Assembly (NCBI RefSeq): GCF_024586455.1
Contig: NW_026089624.1
Span: 6,663,341-6,727,340 of the forward strand
DNA length: 64,000 bases
Direction: 5' to 3'
DNA from: Bactrocera neohumeralis
Taxonomy: Eukaryota; Arthropoda; Insecta; Diptera; Tephritidae
Positions 10,891 to 23,200 of the stretch are shown here, piece by piece. The notes beneath the pieces were generated by a model. The model was given only the letters and a program-made list of their open reading frames with translations. It was not told the DNA's origin and searched no databases. The position numbers and the translations under genes are program-made. Position 1 is the stretch's first letter, and the number at the start of each line of letters is the position of its first letter.

Positions 10891-11213
10891 CTAGTTCGCC
10901 TTGAGTTTTTTGTTCGGCAGGAAATTGGACGATTTAATTACACACCGATGCTGCGCATGTAAACCATGTACCACTTCACATTCACATTCGCTAACTATTT
11001 CTGTCCTGAAAAGTGTATCAGCTAACGTGTTTACGACTTGGTTAAGAGCCTTTTTCTGTTCATTAGGTTTCAGTTGATCGAAGTTTTCTGTTGTGAAGAC
11101 CCAACCACCATTGTTGAGAGCAAATTCGATGCCGATATCATTTCCAAATTGCAATTTTTGACGTTTTTTGGCATCTTTTCCGTCTAACGTAGCAATCAAA
11201 CGAGAATTGAACC
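10891..11213 (-). CDS. apolpp: apolpp coding exon 7: conserved C-terminus and stop
   Basis: The acceptor is CATTTTCAG|GGTTCAATT. The exon encodes the last 107 residues (GFNSRLIATLDGK to LPNKKLKAN) and stops with TAG at 10893-10891. It includes NNGGWVFTTENF and a cysteine group (SECECEVVHGL, AQHRC). The frame stays open a little 5' of the acceptor, but that intronic part lacks protein-like composition. Confidence 0.92.
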
Positions 11214-14200
11214 CTGAAAATGAGAATTTATCATAATTAGCCATAATTCGTAGATAGGTTTTGAAAGGGAAACTTTGAATGAATAGAACTAATATTTCTA
11301 CAATACTGACTAAGTCAATTGTCAATATTTTATGACACTAATTAAAAAATGCTGAACTGATAAATATTCTTAATTTTAATTGTGTAGATTGATGGAAAGA
11401 TATTAGTTAGCATAGACGACTGTTTTCTGGAAATTTATACGGTTCCAATAATTTACGAGAGATTGAGCGTTAAGCAAAAAAGTACATTCCCTGGTTTTCG
11501 AAATTAGAAAATTTAAAATGTGGATAGAATATACTCGTATTTCATTGGCGTATCTTATCTACTATTATCATTCCCTTTTTAATTTCCATATTAAGATTGT
11601 GGTAATAGTGAAGCGGTATAAATAAAATTTGTAAAATGATTCACTTTCATCATGGTTCCGTAAAAGCACACAAATTTTTGCTAACTACTTGCTTATTTTT
11701 CTTACCGACTAGCTTTTCTTTAGGAATGTTTTCGACAGATAGGTCATTAACTGGACCAATCAGGTGCAACAAAGCCCCATTAAAGTTTGTTGATGTATCC
11801 GTTAAGTGAGCTCGTACCAATTTGAACTGAAAAATAAGATTAAAGAATTTATGTAGTGTCATATTTTTATTATTTAATTGTGTATATAAATTATTACCAA
11901 ATTGACGAAATCCAAAGTGTTACTACGGACCCCAACAATACTCTTTGCAGATCCTGCACGGAATGGATAATTGAGTGCTAATCTGAATGCCTTTTCGTCT
12001 GATTGTGGTACGATACTTCTGAAGAGTGATTCAATGCCCTTGAATATTTCGACAACCTTCGGATCCGCCAACTCCTGAGAGAGGCAGTGTAAGCAAATGT
12101 TCTTTGGACCATTAAGCCGGACATTGTTTAAATTGCCTTGATAATTAATTTTTCCACCGTCACTAGTTAACACAGCTGGATAAAGTTGAGTCTCATTATA
12201 AGCAATTACTCCGATTTGCACATCAGTGAAACCACGAGTTTTTAGCGAGTCACGTACCTCTAATATTACAGGCGCAACAAAGTTGCTAAGCACAGTTGAA
12301 CTAATTTCAAGGTCGACAACAAAAATAATATCAGCCTTATTATTTGGTATTTTAACAGTGAACTCCTGACCTAATTCACGCTGTCCAGCAGCACCAGCGC
12401 ATTTCAAGCAACGAGATGGTAACTGAGTTGGAATCTCTTTTAATTTCAAGGCTGAGCCATAAGCAGTAGCTATTAGGCATGCTGCGTCTTCCTTTTCTTT
12501 TTCGGAAGCCTCGGCGACTGCGGCATCACACCTCAAGCGATATGGTGCGGGATTTTCAAAGATATAGCCAGTCATTAAGGGCGACTCTAGACTAAATATC
12601 TCCGTGCAAATTTCTGAACGACCGATTTCATCTGCTGGTTTTGCTGTTATTGGTACGCACTTCCCGATTCCGTAGCCATTACTGAAAGAAGCATAATGTT
12701 GAGCTATAGTGCCATCTACTTGAATTAAGTCGTCGTATGGCTCCGCATTTCCATTGCCAAGGAGACCACGCGTTTTGCTTGTGTAGAAACCATTTACTTT
12801 AACATTGCAAATTTTCAAATCCTGAGTGCACATAATTTCAACGCCATATTCCGAATATAACCAGATGGTGTAGAATAAACGCCAAACATGAATGCCGTTA
12901 AAATGTTGAGGGAACTCATTTTCTTTGCCATTGATTTTTAAAGCAGCTGAGTCTGAAATTTCAGCGAAGTTACCGTCACGATCGGTTAATATTATAGCTT
13001 TTAGCTTGCCATTGTTAAGATGTGCGACTACAGTAAAATTATTGTCAACACTGTCTTGAGTCAATATGTACTTGCAGCTTCCTGGAAAAGAGTAATGCTG
13101 ACCATCGAATGTGAAAATTTGATGGCCATCCGCAATGTGACCGTGTAGATTAAAATCATTGAAGAAAATCCACGACTTAAGAAATTTTTCGCTAACAACA
13201 TTTTCCCAGTTTTCATTTAATAAGAAATTGAAGACACTGAAGCGGAATGATAATATACTTGGTAGTTTATCAAAAATATCAAACAATTCTGATGTGATAC
13301 CCAATAGAGAACTAATTATATTGTCTGAAATGTCGGTTGATCCCACAGGCGAGTTGAAGTTCAAGTTAGTCCAAACAGAACGTAGAGCTTTAACCAAAAG
13401 TTTTGTTAGTTCCTGTAATACTTGCTCATCACTTACTGGATTGTTAGTTAGCTTAGCTTTTGTGTATTCACGTAATTTGTCGAAGAATTCATTTGATTCT
13501 GGCGTCAATGGTAAAATATGCAGCTGGTCAAAAACATCGTTCAATAATTGTAAAGCGTTTTCTGCAAGTCGCAACTTTTTCACTTGCTTTTTCAGTTCGC
13601 TATACAGTTCATCAAGGGATGGAAGTTTCGTTAAATATTCCCTGAGTTCCTCGCATATGTCTTCAATTGCATCGACTGCTGCTTTGACAAGTTCTTCGAA
13701 AGCTTCAATTAAAGGGTTTAATGAGTCACTAATGACTTTCCCATAATTTTTCAATGCTGGTCCATACTGTTCTAAAGTAGTCCAAATATCTTGGACCAAT
13801 TCTGTGGTTAAATTCACTAATTGTACGCGCAAGTCACCAAGAACGTTCGAAGTGGTGACCAAGAGGTTTTCCCATGCTGGCAACACCGTTTCTTTTAATG
13901 TAGATTCTAATTTTACATAAAATTCTGTTACGGACTTATATAAGTTCTCATTGGATTCAGCAACATTCTTCGACAAATCCCCGGCAATTTTTGTAAATTT
14001 AGCGTACATTTTTTTACTGAAAAATATATATGTAAAATATTAACTAAACTTAAAGAAGGTTAAAAAACAGCTTACCAGCATTCGCTGATCTGTTTTAAAG
14101 CTGGATCGTTCTCTAATTCATGTGCGATTTCGTTGACATTCGCATCATAGTTGTTCTTAAGTTGTAAAAGGTCGGGTGTACTGTCTTTTAATAATTTCGC

Positions 14201-17200
14201 TTGTTGGTCGACAGCTTCTCGTATATATTTGAATTTGTTCTTTATTATCTGAACTGTTGCTTCTGTATCCTTTTTGGTCTCGGATTCGACAGCATTCTAG
14301 GAAAACAAATTGTATATTAAGTTAAAAAAAGAGCGTTTAAGAAATATTATCTATATACATATAATACATAGTTATGTCTATTTACCAAAAATGTTTTTAT
14401 GTCTTCGTTGTTACTGGAATAAGATGTCTGCAAGAAATGCGGTGCATCTAATGCTATACGGCCACTGAACAATTGTTTGCCGGTGGCTTGTAAGTTAAGC
14501 TTAAGTTCTTTGCCAAGTTTTACATCGCCGTCTATTTCGATAAGACCTTTGCGTTTAGCAATGAATTTCACTTGCATTGGTTGAAAATCGGTTATGAGCT
14601 CAATAGGAGCTTGGCTGAAAAGCTGCAATTTACTGTTAGTATTGAAGGCATATTTCTGTTGATTGAAGTCAACTGCGACCTGTAATATGGGCTCATTTAG
14701 AACATAAACTGTCAAATCAGAGTGATCCTTTGTGCCGTAGGCATTCACTGAGACCTTTAAATCTGAAGCACCGCTATTTAATGTTGCCGCTGCACTGAAT
14801 ACTTGCGAGTCTACATTAAGTGCGGTGTGGCCGCTGAATTCGTAATTAAATCCAAGGCCTTTGGAGTATAGCGATTCGAAAGTTGTAATATTAAAGCTGT
14901 TTCCTTGGTGCGTGTTTTTCGTGCGCAAGGAACCTATGATCTTTTGCTCCGGTAAGCGGAATATGTCGAAAACAATTTCACTCTTTACACTCTGTTGCTG
15001 GCCGTTAGCGTCAACTTTGCCCGAAATTGCCAATGGGCGAATGGTTGGATGTTCAAATTTGATTTCACTGCTTAAATTTATCGCCGTGAGTTCGTTACCA
15101 GTTATATCCGCAACAGCTTTAAAACGTGTGACGTCATTTGGTTTGTTCGTTTTGTCAAAGAAGAAGGCTAGAGAATTTTCATAATGTCCGAAAAATTTCC
15201 CCTGCTCAGGGAATTGCTGCTTCACCTCTAGTAAGAGTTCTCTATGAGGTAATTTTAATTGAATGTTTGAATTTGTGTGCTGGATATCAGCAACCAACAT
15301 ATATTTTAAGTTATTATTTGAAACAATCTGAGATTCTAAGCTATATTGCAACTTGAGTCCTTGACGAATAGTCTTTGATTGGAATTCAAATTCGTATGGG
15401 TAGCCAAGTTCACGTAAGTCAATAACAATTAGTAAAGAATTTTGTGATGAATCGATTTCTTGACTATTTTGGGATACAATCGATTGCAACTGCACATTTG
15501 TGCATTGTTTCTTATCTTCGCAAATTGATAATTTAGCATCAACTCCTTTATTCGTTATCTTTAAAGTAGACACTCCTTTCTTTGGTCCAAAGTTACCGTC
15601 TAGGGCGTACGAAAAGCCTACTTCTTTGTCTATGTTGATGTCAAAGATATGATGTATGAGACGGAAATTTGTCTTTTGTGTTTTCCCCTGATATTGCATC
15701 TGTCCTTGGCCTTCGATAAAGATCTTGTTTTTCTCCTTCTTTTGAGTGTATGTCGCGCTACCAGCAAAAATCACACCTTTAGCATTTTTCAAATTGAAAA
15801 TTAAGGAGTTGTCATGTGACCGTACATCTAGATTATAGTTCTCAAGGTTTAATTTAATTGAGTTCCAATTGGCTTTAACCAAGAAATCATTTATAGCTTG
15901 ATGTGTTGACTCGATGTTAGATGTCAAATCTAAACCAATGACGTTCTGAACGTCTACTGTAATTTTAGTTTTGTATTCACCTAAGGTATCAATGATACCC
16001 ACAATAACTATTGGACTACCATTTGGAACTGATACTTGTATATCAAGTCCTTTTTTATACTGTGACTGGTAAGTTTTAGAAACTGATGCATATATATTAT
16101 TACCACTCCTTGCCTGACATTTAAGCTCATATGTACCAACTTCAAGTTTTTGAAGATGTAAATCCACATCAATATTTTTGGCTGATTCGAAACTGCTGTC
16201 CAATGTATAATGCGCTACAGCTGTATCAAACCCGACATAAGTAAGATCAGCGGAAGTTTTTACGAATTTATTATTATAGTTAAAGTTAAATGAATACCGC
16301 TCTTTTCCGCTAGCAGTCCCATCTTTTAGATCTCCCTGATGTTCAATTTGATAAGTACCCTCTAATTTTAGTGGTCCCTGCATTTCCTTAGTTTCGAAAT
16401 CAAAAGTATATGCTCCTTGTTGTTGAGAACTTTTCGAAATTGTGTTCAAACGTAAGAATTGATTATCACCAAAATGTTCGTCTACATGCAGTTCAATTAA
16501 ATATGTGCCGCTGTTGGAAGAAGGCTTCACCAGTTTACCATTTGAACTGAAATTAATTGATTGGAGGGTACTTTTGGGCAGTTGGATATTACCCTGAACG
16601 TCAAAAGTTGCAGGATTGTCGTTACCACCCAAATTATATCTACCATTAACATTATAATTAAATTCACCAGCAGATTTTATGTCAATTCGGAATACGGCGT
16701 GCTTTTTGTCATATTCATCAACTACGAAGTTCGCATCGATAGGAATATTGAGTATATCACCTCGTAGCTTGGATTTAATATCTATAAATTTGCTTTGATT
16801 TTTTGGTAAGTGATTAATGTCAGCAGACAATTCCAATTTTTTGTTATCAACATCAGTATAGGTGAGTTGAGACTTCTGTGAGATTTCTTTAGTTTTTAAA
16901 TTGAATTTGTCGACATGTGATGAGTAAGCTAAAGTACGTTTTTTATTGCTGTGAATTTCGCTTACTTGTACTTCTATATCGCCATGTATGTTCCCTGTTC
17001 TACTGTTTGTAGAAATTTTGCGTCTGACATTACCGTCTACGACTCTACCGGTGGGGATAGTAAGAAAGAAGTTTCCTTGTAATTCTCCGTTGGAGCGCCA
17101 ATCTCCTTTAACACCAACATTAGCTTCGAAAGAAGCCTTTTTGTTTGAAATCTCTGCCAAATTCTTGGTTACGAATTTCACTTTATCCACATTATTATCC

Positions 17201-20200
17201 GTCTTAAGGAAGATTTTCTTCTCACCGTCAAAAATAATGGTGGCTTCCAATTCATATTTAGGTGCTTGAACTTGAAATTTCGAGTTAATATCAACTTTAT
17301 GTTTTTGTTCAGATTTAAGTGATTCAATTGCTATATTAGATTCACCTTTGCCATTTTTGGCTACTTTATAGTCGCCTCTTAACATCGCTATATTTTTGAC
17401 AGATATATTGATTTTACCACTTGATATTTTATCCTGTGGATGCTGCAGTTCTCCACCGTACTTTAAAATTTCTGCATTATCCCGTGAAATTTTCAGCTCA
17501 CTATTAGTCTTTTCAGGTGCACCGATTACTTTGAGAATCCATTGCAGCTGTTTGTCCATCTTGTTGAATTGAGCTATACCGCGAACATCAATATATATAT
17601 CCTGAGCTGAGAAACGTTGTCCTACTTCACCTTTTACGGTAACAGATGTACCCCAACTAGTTGCCAACGTGTTATCGATAAGAAATCGATTTCCGTTTAA
17701 GTCGCACTTGGCAATGATATCAGCAAAATGTTTGTTATATTTGCCGTGAACCTCAAAAATATAGTCACCTAGTGTATGTCGATTTCCATCATATTTTATG
17801 GAAATGGCAGCAACTCTCTTACCTCGAATTAATTCGGTTTCAAATTCCAATTTGTTGTTACCAGAGGTCTGCCCATTCAATTTAAATTTACCAACAATAT
17901 TATTTTTATTTTTCAGAGCTATATCATGTTTAAAGCTACTGGATGTAAGATCATTGGAATCTTCAGAAATAGTGTACTGTACTTCATTACTGATATCTAC
18001 ACTCCATGACGCAGCTGCTCCAACCAATTTTACAACAAAAACTTGTTCGGCTAATTCAACATGAGCAGAGGATCCATAGACGTTGTGAGGTGATCGATGA
18101 TCGTTTATGAAAAATCCAAAATCATATATACCCTTTTCTACTCTAAAGTTGCTTTTGACTAGGTATGAATCCTTCCCAATACCTACTCGTAACTCGTTGA
18201 TTAACCAGGATGGTCCCAATTCACTCCATCCATTTAGAACAACGAGTTCGTTTTGTTTATTTGATACTAGTAAATTGTCGAAAATGTACTTGGCTTGTTT
18301 GTCACCAGTTTTCTGTAGAAGAACTTTTCCATCCAGACGATAACCGAAAATTTCATTAGAAACACCATTTTTATCCTGTAACTCAACAATGGGACGATAT
18401 TCATTGCCATTACGAAGGAAACCAATTCTGTTTCGGTTAAGTTTGTCATTATCTTCATATTGAACATAAAATACTAGTTCATGGTTATCATTATTAAATC
18501 CTGACTCAAGAGCAAAGTGATGTAGAGGAGTATCAAATGCTAATCTGGCATAAGTACGAGGATTTGTTCCAACCTCAAAGGTAGTGGTAGCTGTATGGGG
18601 TTCTCGTGATCCAGGAGTATTCAACTCTACTTTCCATTCTTGACTTCCACTATTCGTCTGTGCTATATATGAACCACGCAGATTGTAATTCTTCTCTGTT
18701 TCTGTATAGACACTTAGGCTAACTGCATGTATTAAATTGTAAATATCGGCAGAATTTGATGAATTTTCTTTATCAATTGCAATACCAGCCGCATCGACAC
18801 ATAAATTAATTCCAATAACGTCTAATTGGTTAAAGCACATTTGATAGTTATCAGGATTCTGCTTGTTATTATTTTTTGAAGCAATCACCTTTGTTGGCTT
18901 ATCAAGTTCCGTGATATAAAATCCGGGGTTAACATTTACATTTATTAATTCCAACTTATTTCGTGGCAAATGTATGTCTACGTTGAATCCGTTTCCCTCA
19001 TTGCTGAGGACGAATTTCACGTCAGCACCAGAGGCTGAATGAAGATTCAATTCAACTTGCAGGCCTGTTGCTAAGACATATGCGCTAAAGCCTAGTTGTA
19101 ATTTCAAACTAACATCAACACTTGGCACAAGCTTAACTTGATATTTAGTTGCTAGATAGTTCTGTTCAATGATACTGTCAATATCTAAACTGATTCCGAA
19201 TTCTAATTTATTGGCTGTGAAACCTTGTGTATTCAGCTCGAGCGGAATACCGAGACCAGTGGGATATATAGCATTTACATCAAGAAACAGATCATGTAAA
19301 GTGTACTCTTTGTTAAGCGATAATAATTCCTTTTTCAAATTATCAAAGACTGAAGAAAAACTTTTGATAATATCATCTAATGAACTAGGTATATGGTCAC
19401 CTAAACTAAGGAACAACATTTCAGAGCCGAAGAATTTTAGCGATAAGTCAATGTTGACATCCTGAAAGTTTTTATTGCCATATGTTTTGTATTTCTTTGA
19501 GAATTTTGTTGTGTCATCAACAAGTGAGCGACGACTCCTGTCGCCAGAAGTGCCCATCTCTTCGACCATTTTAATTATTTCATCAAAATCTTTATTAAGC
19601 AAACCTTTAGGTCCAATATAATATTCAAGAATATTCTCTAAATTTTCTTGTCTTGCGCTAACTTCGAAAACATTGAAATTAGTTCCGAAAATTTCTGTAG
19701 TAACATTTAATGTAGCCGAACGGGGTAGGAATCCATGTTGAGAGTATATCAGTTTGTAGTCTGAACTTGCACTAAGGCCAAGGGCATCAACTCTATAAGA
19801 TATTTCCTCATTGTAACTGTATCGCCTTAGATCCTTTGGGAAATGTTTGGTAATACGAATGTTACTCAAATGATAGCGCTGAAGGGCACGGTGATCGTCT
19901 GTTGAATCGCGTATCGCTCTAAGACTGGATGCAATAAAACCACCAACTTGATGAACTTCCTCTGAATTTACAATATCTGCGATTTCAATGGCCACATTTG
20001 CGTTTGGGCAGTCAATAGCTGCTAAATATGATTCAATTCTTAGCTCAGAATCCTCATTTCGATCACGGAGTAAAGCTAAAGCTTTCTGTGTCAGTACTGA
20101 ATCGCATTTGGCTGAGGAGAAAGCTTGTAGAGCTGCTACACGTATTCTATTTGAACGCCCAGGTGAAGCACACTCAGCTAAGGCAGGAACAGCATTGCTA

Positions 20201-23200
20201 GCTGTATGTTTCATATTAGCGATTCCTTTCAATACATTGACAATACGATCTTCATCTTTCCTTGTGTTAGCTTTGCAGTGTTTTAAATGATCAATAAATT
20301 TCTTTGTAATAACTTCTAAGTCTCCTTGCACGCATCCTTTAGATAGGCAATATTTGGAAACTAATGAACCAATTGACAAATATACGTGTTTTGATGCAGT
20401 TGGCGTCAGCAAAATAATTGATTGACTTAAAGTGTCTTTGTCCACCGTTTGAACAAGGTTTAATGAAATGATAGCAATAAACTTTTCTTGCTCATTCATT
20501 TTATTAAATTGCTTGAATATAGACTTGACCGATTCAGAAGTGCCAGTTCGGAATAAAGCATCTAGATATACTTTGCGGGTCAAAACGGTATTCGGGTGGG
20601 GAACAGCGGCCAATTCAAGCAAAGTATCTGTGTCAGCATTACGCATCAAATGTATCAGTTCAATAAAGCCTTTGGCACTATCCTTCTTTACATATGAATC
20701 CAGTGAATTGACTAATTGTATTAAAGTCGTTTTTAAAGCTGCTAAATTTTTGGTAGAGTATGTTTCCGGTTTTTGAAAAATTATTGAAACGCCATGGTTA
20801 CCCGTTTGTGGGGCGGCAGAAGTTATCCCAGCTAGATTTTTTATTTTCAAATTTGTAATAACTTTTCCTCGTATACTATTTACATCTTTCTCGGCGACAC
20901 CGAAGTTATAATCTTCAGCCAAATGAACACTTTCAACAATACCATCCACTATTTTTGATTCTTTAACATAGCCCGCCTTAAAAAGATGAGCAGATTTGAC
21001 TCCGGCAGCCTGGTTGACAACCCCATGTATTAAGCTACTGCGAGTATTCTCCCGGTAACTGCAATAATTTAGATCGCGTACTTTGGTTACAACCTCTGAC
21101 CCTGCAACATTCGATACCGATGTGTGGGTGGTACACTGCCCAAAAACGTCGACTTCAGCACCATCCTCGGTGTTAGATTGTAACAAAGAAATAATGGCTC
21201 GTTTGATATTTAAGGCATATTGGCTATCATTGGGATCTGTGCACAATTGTGGTTCAACTTTTCCATTCACCAAAATAAAATGTACAGGCTTCTGAATGTT
21301 CTGTACTATCTTCTTTTCGGTGGCTTCTTTGGTAGCTGAAACTTTGACTGCACTTAACTGCAACGTATATCCGCAATTCCCTTCAGCGAAAACCTTAGCT
21401 GTTCCAATCAATTTTAAGCTTGTATCATCAGCGGCTGTACTTGAGCCGGTGCCGAGGGCAACGGTCAATATTGAATCGAAATTGTATTCGTAAAGATGGC
21501 CTGGTTGAAATTTTAAGGTGTCACCATCAGCTAAACGAGTAACAATAAATAAAATATAAAATTTTCTGAACTGTTGTACGTATACATAAATTGGGACAAT
21601 TCATAAAATAAACTTTTATTCAAATTATACCTTAAAAATACTTTTTTTATAATTAGCCTCCATACCCGTATCAGGTAATTTCAAAAGTGCAATCAAAATT
21701 GCTTTTGTGAGTAGGTACTTACATTGAGGGCATCCTCTTTTGCAAATATCTGTTGTAAGAAAAAAATGAAATAAAATATTATTTCTGGATGTATGTAGTA
21801 TTTGATGTCAAATTTATTACATAGTAGAAAAAAATTTATGGATAATTTCTCTAAACACAGTTCGCTTATCTTTGGATTATCAATTCTCTTATAAAGTCAT
21901 TATATTTTATATGTTGGGCTAAAGGAAGGTCTGAATATATGCATTTATGTATATTACGGCTAGCAACCGAAATTATGTCAATATAACATCAGACTATTAT
22001 GAAATTTCTCTATTTATCATGATGTTTCTGATGTCATTATATTTACTTAATATCAATAAAATTGTTATAGCATTTTTAGTAGCTTTGACTTCAAACGGAT
22101 TATGGAGAGCAGCTAATATTTCTCTCATTTTGACTTCATATACATGTATATGTGCACCCTAAAATGGATTCATATTTGTATGTCGAGGTCACATCTACTT
22201 TAAAAACATCTCATGTTGTTATAAAGCATACTTGATAGTTGAGTTAGAGTGTTATAGGTTTTTTCTGGGCACAACAATTCTCAAATGCTACTTGTATCTA
22301 ATTGAAAGCTGTAGTTTCTTTTATTTTGGTGAAAGGTGGATGTAAAACATTTGTGAGGCCTAAGGAATTTTCAATGTAGGTATTTTCGAAAAAAGGTGTG
22401 TGTTTTGATTAAGCTTAAGATTTAAACAGGGAGGGATGCAATCTGCTTTTTACACAGGAGAAAGAGCAAAGGACTCTTTTCATTATGGGATGTTTCGCCT
22501 TCTCACTTTAGCTTGCCTCCAAACGGAAGTTCTTTGGCTACCCAGAGGATACTTGGTCGTGAGCTGCTTGAGCCTTATGTAAAAGAGTCGTTTCTGGCCA
22601 CTCCCAAGTGAACGGTAATCAGAAAACTTTCTTCACTTGCGAGAACTTCTATAAATGACTCCACCCTCTCTTCTGAGCTAGGACTACTTTGGACCTAGTA
22701 GGCAATTGAGAAGTAAAGACCTCTCTGGACGAACAAAAACCAACTCTATAAGTCACTCATTATTCTCGTCCTGCTATATGGTGCAGAGGCATGGACGATG
22801 ATAACATCTGATGAGTCAACATTACGAGTTTTCGGGAGAAAGGTTCTGCAAAAGATTTATGGTCCTTTGCGCGTTGGCCACGGCGAATATCGCATTCGAT
22901 GGAACGATTCTGTATGAGATATACGATGACATTGACATAATTAATCGAATTAAAAAACAGCGACTGCGCTGACAAGGTCATGTCGTACGTATGGAGGAAA
23001 GCATTCCAGCTCTGAAAGTTATCGACGCAATATCCATTGGAAAAACTTGGTGCAGAAGGACCTGGCTTCGCTTGGAATTTTCAATGGATCCCACGTTGCG
23101 AAAAGAACTGGCGCGCTGTTGTTAACTCGGCTATAATCGCGTAAGCGGTGTTTACGCCAGTGCAGAAGAAGAAGAGCACAGGGTTCTTCGATATTTCGAT

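Noticed and set aside
11650..11705. Read-through C-terminus of apolpp exon 6 ending at 11650
   Set aside because: A strong donor at 11706 joins in phase to exon 7, which encodes the conserved C-terminus; read-through would lose it. A rare isoform cannot be excluded.
13159..13746. 195-codon open frame on the plus strand
   Set aside because: Lies fully antisense to apolpp exon 5, serine-rich with no domain; a shadow of the real gene.
14347..14385. Extension of the 2373-codon frame past 14386
   Set aside because: The residues after TFL (VNRHNYVLYVYR) are intronic; donor GTAAAT and in-phase exon 4 fit better.
21466..21468. TTG at 21468 as start codon of the large frame
   Set aside because: The protein continues upstream to a proper splice acceptor and signal peptide exon; TTG is an internal leucine codon.
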